IMG/VR virus record: IMGVR_UViG_3300031952_000004
Location: 45,586-109,585 of that record
DNA length: 64,000 nt
Direction: 5' to 3' (one strand)
From: a virus
Of the stretch, positions 26,917 through 35,120 are shown in pieces; position 1 is the first letter of the stretch; each line of letters begins with the position of its first letter. Made by a program: the position numbers and the translations under genes. The notes below the pieces were generated by a model, which was not told the DNA's origin, ran no database searches, and worked only from the letters and a program-made list of their open reading frames with translations.

Positions 26917-27852
26917 ATGAGTTTTGTTTATCCAGAATATTTACATCCTGGTATAGTAGAAAAATATAAGTGGATAAGTTATAATTATTATTCTTATATC
27001 GATTTAGATATAAAAGAAGAAAATTTAAATTTAGTAGATTATCAAACTTTGATTAATTCAGAGGCAGATTTAGAAGAAAATTTTCAAACTTTATTTAATG
27101 AACCTAGATGGGAAGAATATTGGACTGCTTATGTAGGTTCGACTTTAATAGCTCAAAAATTTCACTTATATGATTCAACTGGCAATTGGTTTTATGCTGT
27201 AGTTCCTTATGGAATAACAGCTTCAGATGTTGCTCTATATTCTAAATACGATAGTGGATTACGTTTAACTGTTATATATTGGGATTCTACTTTAAAATAT
27301 AAGATATACGCAAGAAGATATTGGGTAGGAGATAAATTTGAATATAGAATATATCCCCCTAGCGGAACAGGTACTTGCCCAGAGTTACCCTCTACTTTAA
27401 CTTTAAAATTAAATTATCCAGATGCACAATTTGCTAATTCTGAATATACTTTTTGGGAAAATAGTAGAAAATTTGATATTGCAAGGCAATATAGAGTTTT
27501 TCTTAAAACAAATAGTAATCCTGTAGAAAAATTTAGATTAATAGAAACAGGAAAAATATACGAAGTTGTACCTACAACTCGTGATGATGATATAATATTT
27601 TATAGAACTACCGAAATAGTAACTAAACATCTAATATGGGTACCAACTCCACCACCTGCCCCCGAACCTGGATATTGGACATTTCATTTTGATACTTCGG
27701 GAGTAATTTATGGAGCAACAATTAGAAAAATAACATATGTTCGTGCAGAGGGAGTAATTCCTATTGAAGATTTACCTCAAATAAGAACGAAATTAATAGT
27801 AAGTATAAAACCTAACTTTAATTATAAAGAACGACAACAATACGAAAAATGA
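26917..27852 (+). CDS. Tail-tip family protein, longest member
   Basis: 311 aa, beta-rich with many Tyr/Trp (RWEEYWTAYVGS, NWFYAVVPYG, RRYWVGDKFEYRIYPP) and a proline-rich hinge (VPTPPPAPEPG) near residue 247. The C-terminal segment EDLPQIRTKLIVSIKPNFNY resembles the ends of copies 1 and 3, so it probably shares their final domain with a different front part. Aromatic-rich surfaces of this kind are common in glycan-binding tips, but no fold was recognised. Confidence 0.6.
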   Translation: MSFVYPEYLHPGIVEKYKWISYNYYSYIDLDIKEENLNLVDYQTLINSEADLEENFQTLFNEPRWEEYWTAYVGSTLIAQKFHLYDSTGNWFYAVVPYGITASDVALYSKYDSGLRLTVIYWDSTLKYKIYARRYWVGDKFEYRIYPPSGTGTCPELPSTLTLKLNYPDAQFANSEYTFWENSRKFDIARQYRVFLKTNSNPVEKFRLIETGKIYEVVPTTRDDDIIFYRTTEIVTKHLIWVPTPPPAPEPGYWTFHFDTSGVIYGATIRKITYVRAEGVIPIEDLPQIRTKLIVSIKPNFNYKERQQYEK

Positions 27853-28346
27853 ATTACGAACAACAAAAAAATAAGATACATAATGTTTTTAATAATACAC
27901 AAGAAGTAATTTTTGATATTGATAATTTACAGAAACAAGAAATATTAACAAACGAAAAAATAAATTTTAATGATATTTCTTTTATTAAAAATATAGCTTA
28001 TTTAGATACAGGATGGCAAGATTTTGAAAAAAAATACGATGGGGGAAGATGGGAAAACGACTATTTTTATTATCCCCTTTCTGTTAATATTAATAATTTT
28101 CCAGGAAGATTAATTCCTTTCATTAAATATGCTGATTTTTATTCTGCTTTACAGATTGACGAAGATTATATCGATATTAATTCTTATGGGTGTATATTTA
28201 TAAATCCAGATATGAAGAAAGAAATAAAAGACCAAGAATTCCCTATTACTATTTTTAGATACATGTCTTTATGGTTTCCTTTCAGTTCTGTTAATAATAA
28301 AGCTAGATTTATTATTAAATTAGCCAATCCTCAAAATTATGTTTAG
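27849..28346 (+). CDS. Tail-tip family protein, copy 3
   Basis: 165 aa; related to copy 1 (helical start then FPGRLIPFIKY ... ARFIIKLANPQNYV). It overlaps the previous gene by 4 bases (ATGA). It is the last + strand gene: its stop codon overlaps the stop of the converging gene, and no terminator lies between. Function unknown. Confidence 0.65.
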   Translation: MNYEQQKNKIHNVFNNTQEVIFDIDNLQKQEILTNEKINFNDISFIKNIAYLDTGWQDFEKKYDGGRWENDYFYYPLSVNINNFPGRLIPFIKYADFYSALQIDEDYIDINSYGCIFINPDMKKEIKDQEFPITIFRYMSLWFPFSSVNNKARFIIKLANPQNYV

Positions 28347-28723
28347 ATTACTTTATAGGTAGGGGTAGAATCCTTTATTCCTTCTTTCCATCCAGAAGTT
28401 TTCTTTCCATAATATTCCTGTCCAAATTCATTTATTTCTAATTTAATTTCGTTATCAGATAAATCAAAAATAAAGTTATAAACTCTATTTTCTTTTTTAG
28501 CCATAAGTATTACTCTAGTTATTTTAGTTTTATTGTCATTTAATAATGATTGTACTTTTTCAATAAGATGATTATAAGATTCGTAATTTTCAAGAATAAG
28601 AGTATGTTTAAAAAGAGTATATTCTATTTTTGAAATAGGTTTAATAGGCATCTCATTCCAAAGACTTCTCTCTATACTACCGCCCTGCCATATTTGTCCG
28701 TCCTTATGAGTTATAGTATACAT
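28343..28723 (-). CDS. Unknown protein at the convergent junction
   Basis: 126 aa, mixed alpha/beta, beginning YTITHKDGQIWQGGSIERSLWNEMP. Not recognised. It is the last gene of the long - strand unit and ends 4 bases inside the final + strand gene. SD AGGTG upstream is modest. Confidence 0.65.
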   Translation of the reverse strand: MYTITHKDGQIWQGGSIERSLWNEMPIKPISKIEYTLFKHTLILENYESYNHLIEKVQSLLNDNKTKITRVILMAKKENRVYNFIFDLSDNEIKLEINEFGQEYYGKKTSGWKEGIKDSTPTYKVI

Positions 28724-28746
28724 AATTATTCACCTTTATTGAATGT

Positions 28747-30411
28747 TTATTCACGTTCTAACGATTCTTTGATAAAATTTAATACGAAATAAATGACTTC
28801 TTTAATTTCTCGAAAGTTTGTAGTTGAAGAAAATAATCTAAATTCTATAGTCTGATAATCTTCTTTAGGTAGATGTGAAATATTTAAAGAATAATATTTT
28901 TCGTCAATGTAGCTATAATGTCTAAAATTAGTTCTTAGATTATTTCTAAAATTATGTAATTCTTTTTCTGTAAGTTTATGCAGCTCACTCTTTGGTAATA
29001 GTTTACATGTATTAGCAATGCGTTCTTTAGAAATATTAAACCTTTTAGCAATATATTTTTGTTTATGTATCCATTCTTTTATAATAGTTATAATTTGTTT
29101 ATCTGTTAAATTTTTAATATTACAATTATGAACAATTAAACCATTAGCAATGTAGGTATTTGTCCCAGTTTCAAAATTATATACTCTTACTTTTTTTCCT
29201 TTTTTGTAAGTAATTCTTGATATATCTTTACAACCCCAATACTTTAAAGGTTTATATTTTAGTTTATTGGGATGTGTTTGAGCATAAAAATCTATAGCGG
29301 GCATTATTCTTAGTTCATAGAATTTTCTATTAGATATTTGAGTTTTTCTAATTCTTAATTTAAACGAAATATTTAATTCGTTACAATATTGTTTAATTTT
29401 ATTTATTTTTTTTAAGTTTGTATTGCATAAAATTATTTCATTAGATGTTTGTGTTCCTTCTGCATCAAAAAAACCTGCCAAATATCCGAGTTTATAAAAT
29501 GTGCTATTTCTAAGATGAGAATTTCTTAAAAAATTATATACATCCTTTCCTCCTACACATGAATAAAAATAATTTTTATTATCTTGATGTATTGACATAT
29601 TTCTTTTCAATCCAACTTTGTTAAAACATATATTAATAAAATTCAACAAATTTTTATCTTTACAATGAAAAGTTATTTTTGAATTTTTGTTATGTTTTGC
29701 ATTGATAATATGTCCGTCGCCAGATATATATCCATCTAACCATCCTCGATGCCACGATTTGTCTCTATAATTTTCATCCTGTCTATTGTTATTGAATGTT
29801 ATATATTTTGTTTGTTTTATATGTTCGGCAGGATAGAAATAATTAATTCTTCTATTATTTACAGGCGTTTGAGCTAAATATTTAATAATGGGATGTTCTG
29901 GAGTTACAGATACTAAAAATTTATTATTATAATATAAATCGATTGTATCTGCATTTCGACAATATTTTTTGCTTATTTTAGTAGAAATAAATTCTCCAGA
30001 AATTAAATTCAATCCCAAAATATTGTCCCCTATTTTAATTCGTTCAATAGATTTTGAGGTGTAATCAGGTAACATAATTTTAGTTCCCCATTTAAAGCAA
30101 TGAATATGTAAACCACAAGTAGGTTTTGCTTTTCCTCTATAAACACGTACTAAAGCTAATATTTCTTTTATTTGAAGAAAAGAATCTTCATTATAATATA
30201 GATGATTAGAATTTTCAGGAGAAAGTTCAATTCCATTATTCAAAGACCCATCGTTTTTTATCTCCCAACCCTTTAAGGTTTTACCACGTTCAATAAGTCT
30301 ATCAGATTCTGTTTTAGCTGGTAATTCGAATTCAAATTCAGGAGCAAATCTGATTTTCTTAATATCTATAAGTTTAATTTTGTCTTCTTTTTTATTTATT
30401 GACTTAACCAT
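28747..30411 (-). CDS. Amidoligase interrupted by an intein
   Basis: 554 aa precursor; the extein (residues 1-104 plus 430-554, 229 aa) matches the phage/bacterial putative amidoligase family of ATP-grasp-related (COOH-NH2 ligase) enzymes that join carboxyl and amino groups. Visible motifs are FAPEFEFEL, GWEIKNDGSL, GIELSPEN, CGLHIH and, at the end, TIEFRLFSS. The intein sits between GLHIH and CNI, directly in the conserved histidine motif, so the enzyme is dead until spliced. Splicing restores GLHIH-CNIKNL. Substrate unknown; such enzymes are often linked to peptide or cell-wall modification, which is inference. Its start overlaps a 50-aa membrane ORF (30396-30548). Confidence 0.8.
   Translation of the reverse strand: MVKSINKKEDKIKLIDIKKIRFAPEFEFELPAKTESDRLIERGKTLKGWEIKNDGSLNNGIELSPENSNHLYYNEDSFLQIKEILALVRVYRGKAKPTCGLHIHCFKWGTKIMLPDYTSKSIERIKIGDNILGLNLISGEFISTKISKKYCRNADTIDLYYNNKFLVSVTPEHPIIKYLAQTPVNNRRINYFYPAEHIKQTKYITFNNNRQDENYRDKSWHRGWLDGYISGDGHIINAKHNKNSKITFHCKDKNLLNFINICFNKVGLKRNMSIHQDNKNYFYSCVGGKDVYNFLRNSHLRNSTFYKLGYLAGFFDAEGTQTSNEIILCNTNLKKINKIKQYCNELNISFKLRIRKTQISNRKFYELRIMPAIDFYAQTHPNKLKYKPLKYWGCKDISRITYKKGKKVRVYNFETGTNTYIANGLIVHNCNIKNLTDKQIITIIKEWIHKQKYIAKRFNISKERIANTCKLLPKSELHKLTEKELHNFRNNLRTNFRHYSYIDEKYYSLNISHLPKEDYQTIEFRLFSSTTNFREIKEVIYFVLNFIKESLERE
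29125..30099 (-). mobile_element. LAGLIDADG intein in amidoligase (325 aa)
   Basis: Starts at C105 (CFKWGTKI), block B SVTPEHP, two dodecapeptides WLDGYISGDGH and YLAGFFDAEGT with catalytic Asp/Glu, and ends GLIVHN before an extein Cys. All canonical class 1 splicing residues (N-terminal Cys, TxxH, His-Asn, +1 Cys) are present, and the endonuclease looks intact, so both splicing and homing are plausible. Confidence 0.93.
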
Positions 30412-30548
30412 AATTTATATATTTTTATTATTTCTCTTATATCTAATTTATTACTAAACATTAAATAAATAGAAAAAGGTAAAACTAAAAATACAATAAA
30501 AAGCATACCTAATGTAAATATTATTATTGCTAATGATAAATTAAGCAT
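30396..30548 (-). CDS. Small membrane protein (50 aa)
   Basis: One or two hydrophobic segments in the first 30 residues (LSLAIIIFTLGMLFIVFLVLP) then a short basic helix (IREIIKIYKLW). ATG at 30548 has an AGGAG eight bases upstream. It overlaps the amidoligase start by 16 bases, so the two are probably coupled. Function unknown. Confidence 0.65.
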   Translation of the reverse strand: MLNLSLAIIIFTLGMLFIVFLVLPFSIYLMFSNKLDIREIIKIYKLWLSQ

Positions 30549-30558
30549 TAGTTTCTCC

Positions 30559-31098
30559 TTATTGTTTTTTTAACCAAATACTATACGCTTGATTAATATC
30601 ATTAATATCTATAGGATAATATTTCCATTGTTCAATACTAACATTACAACAATCTGTAAATTGATTATTCTTTTTAATTCTAGAAAATTGCCATTTATTA
30701 TGTACATGTCCTACTATGTTAAATTTATAATTAACGTCTGCAAAATCTGGATTATGAACTAAATTAATTCTTTTTCCTCCATGTTTTATAACTAATCTCT
30801 CTATGGGAGTTTTAAGAGAATTATTCTTATCATGATTACCCTGGATAAAAATAATATTTTTACAATTAAGTTGATTAATGAAGTATTGAGGTTTATCTTT
30901 TTCGCCTTCTCCTCTACCAGAACCTGAACGAAAAATAAAATCTCCTACAAAGAAAACCATATCTTCTTTTTTAACTCTTTTATTAAAATTAGAAATAATG
31001 GTATTATTCATCTCATCCAATGTTTTAAAGGGTCTACCTGTGTATTTAATTATATTGAAGTGATTTAGATGCCAGTCAGAAGTGAAATAAATATTCAT
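30559..31098 (-). CDS. Calcineurin-like metallophosphoesterase
   Basis: 179 aa. Motifs in order: TSDWHLNH (D, H ligands), VGDFIF (D), FIQGNHDK (the N and H of GNHD), LVHNPDFAD and IVGHVHNKW (GHxH). All metal ligands of the two-metal phosphoesterase fold are present, so it is likely an active phosphatase or phosphodiesterase. Such single-domain proteins are frequent in phages, substrate unknown. SD GGAGA, then the protease gene lies 11 bases upstream. It is distinct from the SbcD-like gene at 40897. Confidence 0.85.
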   Translation of the reverse strand: MNIYFTSDWHLNHFNIIKYTGRPFKTLDEMNNTIISNFNKRVKKEDMVFFVGDFIFRSGSGRGEGEKDKPQYFINQLNCKNIIFIQGNHDKNNSLKTPIERLVIKHGGKRINLVHNPDFADVNYKFNIVGHVHNKWQFSRIKKNNQFTDCCNVSIEQWKYYPIDINDINQAYSIWLKKQ

Positions 31099-31109
31099 AA
31101 AATTATCTC

Positions 31110-31718
31110 CTATTTTTTAGGATAAAGTATTTTATCTACTATTCCATACTTTAAAGCATCTTCGGGGAACAACCAAAGTTGTCCATTTTTAATTTGTGTT
31201 AATTGTCTTTGATTTAATTTAGTATGTTTTTTTAACATTTCATTCATTCTTTTTTCTAATCTAAATAAAAAACCAGCTTGGTCTTTAATATTTTGTACAT
31301 TACCTTGTAAAAGGTCAGAAGTACTATGTTGCATCCAAAATCCATTAGGAGTAATAAATCTTTTTTTACATACTATACTTATCATTGCTGCCATTGAGCA
31401 GGCTTCTCCTGAAATGATAGAATAAACAGGAGCATCTATGGCTTGTATTGTATCTATTATAGATAATCCATAAGTTACCCATCCGCCTGGACTGTTTATT
31501 TCCAAATTAATAGGTATAGTTTTATCTAGATAATTCATAGCTCTTATTTTAGAACAAACAATATCTGCACTAATATTATTAATTTCGTCGTAGAGAAGAA
31601 TATATCTATTTTTATTTAAAATTTTATAATAAAATTCTTCAGAGTATTTATCTTTTTTATCAATTTTCAAATCTTCTTTTATTTCTTCGTCGTCGTTATC
31701 CCGATAGATTTTATTCAT
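31110..31718 (-). CDS. ClpP-like serine protease, copy 1
   Basis: 202 aa. NSPGG at about 75 (ClpP NSPGG oxyanion loop), catalytic Ser108 in GEACSMAA and His131 in WMQHSTSD give the Ser-His pair; the third residue is not obvious (NGQLWLFPEDALKYGIVDKI in the place of the usual Asp region). The N-terminal 30 residues are charged and extra. A second copy lies at 33169-33735 and a transporter between them. It could process phage or host proteins or work as part of a hetero-oligomer with copy 2. Overlaps the transporter gene by 8 bases. Confidence 0.85.
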   Translation of the reverse strand: MNKIYRDNDDEEIKEDLKIDKKDKYSEEFYYKILNKNRYILLYDEINNISADIVCSKIRAMNYLDKTIPINLEINSPGGWVTYGLSIIDTIQAIDAPVYSIISGEACSMAAMISIVCKKRFITPNGFWMQHSTSDLLQGNVQNIKDQAGFLFRLEKRMNEMLKKHTKLNQRQLTQIKNGQLWLFPEDALKYGIVDKILYPKK

Positions 31719-32907
31719 TTATTCCTCCTATTTTTAATTTATTAATTAAAGGCAAGCATAAAAAAGATGTAATCGCACTAATACATATTAATATTTTTAA
31801 TCCTACTAAAGGCAGTAATAACGCACCGCTAAAACTAGATGCAGTACCAGCAGAAAGATTATTAATACCACAAAGTAAAGCAAATGTAGTTGCTTCCAAT
31901 CCATCAATTGAAGATTTAGCCATCCAATCCATAACAATAAGAAAAATAAACATACCTATAATACTATAAAAGAAGGTGTAAATTATTGCACTTATCGGTG
32001 TAAAATAAAGATAAGATAAAGTTGTAATTGCACCTAACCAGACAGAAATATGTAACCATTTTTTTATGTTGATTTTTTGACTTAATTTCCAATAAAATAA
32101 TGCTCCTAAAATAGAAACTCCAGAAGCAACTGCTTCTAAAACTCCCATAAATTGAAAAGACCATTTAAATTTATCTCGCATAATGTAGGAAAGAGGAGTT
32201 CCAAACGAAGGAGAATACTTATAAAGAAATAAAAATAAACATCCCCATAAAAAGGATTTATTTTTAAAAATTTGTTTATAAGGTTTAATTGTCTCCATTA
32301 GTGATAATCTTATCACTTTTTGAGATAATCTTTTTTCTTCTTTGTAAAAATATAGAGGAATAAACATAACTAAATAAAAAGGTATAATTAATAAGAATCC
32401 TATCTTATAATTAAAATGTTCGGCTAAATAACCTCCCAATAATCCTGTAACAATCGAAGCAATAGTAATCGCTATCCATTGAAGACTTTGAATTTTACCA
32501 GTAACATTATACTTCTTACCCTCAATACACATTGTACCATCTACAGCTACATCTCGAATAGCCGAATCCGTTGAATTCATAAACATCATTGTAATTAACA
32601 TTATTAAAGGTAAAGACCAAATTCCCAAAAACAATACGGTAATTAAATCTATAATTAAAGAGAGTGTTATCCACATTTTTCTGGACAAAAATTGGTCAAT
32701 AAAAAATCCCCACAAAATTTTAGGAATCCAAGCTAGACCTATAATAGAATTAAGAAGCATTAATTTTTCAGGAGGATACATAAGAACTTCTTTAAAATAT
32801 TTAAAAAGAGAAAGAGACGGCAAGCCTTCAAAGCCTTGACAAAAATATGTCAAAGCAGATAAAGCATATATCCAAAATATTTTTTTAGAATTTAGGTATT
32901 TTATCAT
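31711..32907 (-). CDS. MFS transporter of the BT1 (folate/biopterin) type
   Basis: 398 aa with about 11-12 predicted hydrophobic segments. The signature STDSAIRDVAVDGTM...EGKK and TGKIQSLQW in the third to fifth segment matches the BT1 family (folate-biopterin transporters), with AmpG-type permeases as the closest alternative. Conserved loop ends (GLAWIPKILWGFFID) are also typical. The protein would lie in the host membrane, carrying a small solute in or out. Transporters are rare in phage genomes. It sits between two ClpP-like genes in the same transcript. Substrate is inferred from family only. Confidence 0.7.
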   Translation of the reverse strand: MIKYLNSKKIFWIYALSALTYFCQGFEGLPSLSLFKYFKEVLMYPPEKLMLLNSIIGLAWIPKILWGFFIDQFLSRKMWITLSLIIDLITVLFLGIWSLPLIMLITMMFMNSTDSAIRDVAVDGTMCIEGKKYNVTGKIQSLQWIAITIASIVTGLLGGYLAEHFNYKIGFLLIIPFYLVMFIPLYFYKEEKRLSQKVIRLSLMETIKPYKQIFKNKSFLWGCLFLFLYKYSPSFGTPLSYIMRDKFKWSFQFMGVLEAVASGVSILGALFYWKLSQKINIKKWLHISVWLGAITTLSYLYFTPISAIIYTFFYSIIGMFIFLIVMDWMAKSSIDGLEATTFALLCGINNLSAGTASSFSGALLLPLVGLKILICISAITSFLCLPLINKLKIGGINE

Positions 32908-33169
32908 GGCATTTTTTACAAAGGGTTATTCCCCAATAAATATCCCATAAAAATTTACAATGCAAAGCATCTTTAAATGATTTTATAGTTGAATGTGATT
33001 TTTTAATTTTTAAAATAGTAGACTTAGAATGTTTTTTTCCTATCATCCATTTTCCAAAATTTAATTTTTTAGCTATTTTTTTAAGTTTTTTACTTAATAA
33101 TAATTTAGTTTTTTTACTATGATGCTTTCCTTTAAATCCTAAACTGATATATTTTGATTTTTTATTCAT
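32885..33169 (-). pseudogene. Homing endonuclease remnant (NUMOD3 repeats, HNH lost)
   Basis: 94 aa. Two NUMOD3-like basic repeats (GFKGKHHSKKTK, GKKHSKSTIL) typical of DNA recognition by homing endonucleases are followed abruptly by ITLCKKCHDKIPKF, the last knuckle of an HNH domain. The catalytic HH/N/H core between them is absent, so this is an internal-deletion derivative. It starts in a TAATG overlap with the ClpP-like gene upstream and ends 23 bases inside the transporter start. Confidence 0.7.
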
Positions 33170-33735
33170 TATAATATTTTATCTATTATTCCTTTTACTA
33201 AACATTCTTCTGGAGATAACCACATTTCTCCATTACGTAAGGTTTGTATTTCTGTATCAGTTAATTTAGTATAAGTTTTTAGATGACTTTCAATTCTTTT
33301 CCATAATTTTTTAATAAAATCAGCTCTGTATTCTACTTTACCAGAATAATCTCCAGTAATTCCTCCAGACATATCATGACCCATCCATATAGCATTTTTA
33401 GTAATATAACGTTCTTTTCCTACAATAGAAATTAATCCTGCCATAGAACAGGCTTCTCCAATTATTATAGTGATAATAGGACTCTTAATCAATTTTATAG
33501 AATCTATTAAGGAAAAACCAGCAGCAATGTTGCCTCCTTCACTATTAACATATATTTTTATTGGTTTTTTATTCAAAGCATCTAATAAGAAAATCTCTTT
33601 AATTAATTTTATAGTATTTTCAGATTTTACTTCTCCTATTAAGAATAGAGTACGATGTTTTAATAAAATATCATCTACTTCTAATTTTTTATTTATATCT
33701 AATTTTTGAGGAACTATAGGTTTTTTATTTTTCAT
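33169..33735 (-). CDS. ClpP-like serine protease, copy 2
   Basis: 188 aa, paralogue of copy 1. NSEGG (oxyanion loop variant of NSPGG), Ser98 in GEACSMAG, His120 in WMGHDMSGG, and NGEMWLSPEECLVKGIIDKI at the end. Both copies share the Cys in GEACSMA. SD AGGAG upstream, separated by only 12 bases from a tiny HNH remnant. The divergence between copies suggests separate roles. Confidence 0.85.
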   Translation of the reverse strand: MKNKKPIVPQKLDINKKLEVDDILLKHRTLFLIGEVKSENTIKLIKEIFLLDALNKKPIKIYVNSEGGNIAAGFSLIDSIKLIKSPIITIIIGEACSMAGLISIVGKERYITKNAIWMGHDMSGGITGDYSGKVEYRADFIKKLWKRIESHLKTYTKLTDTEIQTLRNGEMWLSPEECLVKGIIDKIL

Positions 33736-33747
33736 TTTAAAATTCTC

Positions 33748-33828
33748 CTATTTTAATTTTAAATTACATTTTTTACAAGAAGTGATTAAATTGGTTTTTC
33801 TACAATCTATACAGTAATATTTTTTCAT
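33748..33828 (-). pseudogene. Tiny HNH remnant (26 aa)
   Basis: ORF of 26 codons: MKKYYCIDCRK (the first zinc knuckle of the endonuclease family) joined to NLITSCKKCN (the last HNH knuckle). All in between has been lost. It begins in an ATGA overlap with the membrane gene (33825-34352) and ends 12 bases before the ClpP-like gene, whose SD follows. It is the shortest relic of the family here. Confidence 0.75.
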
Positions 33829-34352
33829 ATTTGAATAATTAAGATAGATAGAAGGACAATTAATCCCCAAACTATAGTTTCGACCCAATTTAGTGTTTTA
33901 CCAAATAATTTATAACTTCCAAAATTTCTCCAACTCATTAAAGCATTTATCATACAAATACCTAAACTACATAAGATGTATACTAACCAATTTTTCTTTA
34001 AAATAGGAATTGAAATCAAAGATAGGGCAATTAACACTCCTATCGTTCCTCTCGTAAATACATTAGCTAAACTTTCATTATGATTGAATAAGTTATAAAA
34101 GAAAGCACCCAATTTACTTCCTTTATCATCTTCACAAGGAATTCCATAACCCATAGAAATAGGTATTGACATTAATATTATAGTTATAATTAATAAACTT
34201 TCTGTAGAAGAATAAGCTAAAGAAGTAATTAATCCAGGAATTAATATTCTTCTATATAATTTAGAAGAATTATCGGCTCCTCCCAATGCTCCTAAGAAAC
34301 CACCCAATAAAGGTAAAGCACAAGTTATTATTTTATTTATTATTTTTTTCAT
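33825..34352 (-). CDS. Phage membrane protein, five hydrophobic segments
   Basis: 175 aa with about five hydrophobic stretches and a Gly-rich first one (CALPLLGGFLGALGGAD). The middle has SIPISMGYGIPCEDDKGS. A membrane protein of this kind is often found in phage clusters, function unknown. Overlaps the M50 protease gene by 4 bases (ATGA). Confidence 0.7.
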   Translation of the reverse strand: MKKIINKIITCALPLLGGFLGALGGADNSSKLYRRILIPGLITSLAYSSTESLLIITIILMSIPISMGYGIPCEDDKGSKLGAFFYNLFNHNESLANVFTRGTIGVLIALSLISIPILKKNWLVYILCSLGICMINALMSWRNFGSYKLFGKTLNWVETIVWGLIVLLSILIIQI

Positions 34353-34957
34353 TTAATAGAACTCCAATATAATTGGAATAAATTATTTATCATTGGAATA
34401 CCCTTTATAACAAACCAGGGGAGTATAATAATATTTAAAAAAGTAAATATTCTTATAAATGTAGTAATCAATTTTTTTAATATAATAATACTTTTCTTTT
34501 TTCCTATAAATTTTTCTAGCAAGACTAATATAGGATAACTTCCATCCAATCCAGGAACTGGAATTAAATTACTCATTCCTGCTAACAAATTAAAAAATCC
34601 TATATACCACAAATAATAATTATTTATTTTTAAACTTAATAAACACATTAAAATACCAAAAATAATATTCACAAGGCATCCTGAAATTGCTATTAAAAGT
34701 TTTTTATAATATCTTAAATTCATAAAAGCAGTAGGACTTTTAGAAAAATCTAATTCTCCTTCTAATTCGCAATAACCGCCTAATAAGAAAGGAGTAATTT
34801 TATATATTGTTTTATTTATTTTTATTTCAAATCCAAATTTTCCAAAACCAAGACTATATTTAATAACTTTACATTTACATAATTTAGCAGTTATAAGATG
34901 GGCTGTCTCGTGTATACATATTAAGGCAATCAATGAAATTAGAAATAGTAATATCAT
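34349..34957 (-). CDS. Site-2-protease-type (M50) membrane metalloprotease
   Basis: 202 aa, mostly membrane segments. HETAH (H16, E17, H20) is the zinc motif HExxH in the first transmembrane helix and LIPVPGLDGSYP near residue 133 carries the second Asp motif (NPxPxxDG type, here PVPGLDG). This is the minimal core of the M50 family, which cleaves within membrane proteins. No PDZ domain is present. The SD comes from the end of the HNH fragment upstream (GGAGAACTAG-ATG). Possible targets include host signalling or membrane stress proteins, or phage membrane proteins; not determinable here. Confidence 0.8.
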   Translation of the reverse strand: MILLFLISLIALICIHETAHLITAKLCKCKVIKYSLGFGKFGFEIKINKTIYKITPFLLGGYCELEGELDFSKSPTAFMNLRYYKKLLIAISGCLVNIIFGILMCLLSLKINNYYLWYIGFFNLLAGMSNLIPVPGLDGSYPILVLLEKFIGKKKSIIILKKLITTFIRIFTFLNIIILPWFVIKGIPMINNLFQLYWSSIK

Positions 34958-35119
34958 CTAGTTCTCCATTAAATAAATAAAATAAGCATACCAATAATCA
35001 CGATTTATGTTTACTTTCAAATTGCATCCACGACAACTAGTAATTAAATTATCTTCTTTATTATTTTGTTTATTATAATTAATATGATGTACTGTTTTAT
35101 TTCTTTTAAATTTATTCAT
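34958..35119 (-). pseudogene. C-terminal HNH fragment (53 aa)
   Basis: From the ATG at 35119, one base after the deformylase stop: MNKFKRNKTVHHINYNKQNN, LITSCRGCN, NINRDYWYAYF and MEN end. Compared with intact members, the N-terminal knuckles and the first HNH cysteines are missing, but the HH...N...H core remains. The final ATGGAGAACTAG-ATG supplies the SD for the M50 gene, identical to the end at 41515. It may be non-functional. Confidence 0.75.
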
Positions 35120-35120
35120 T

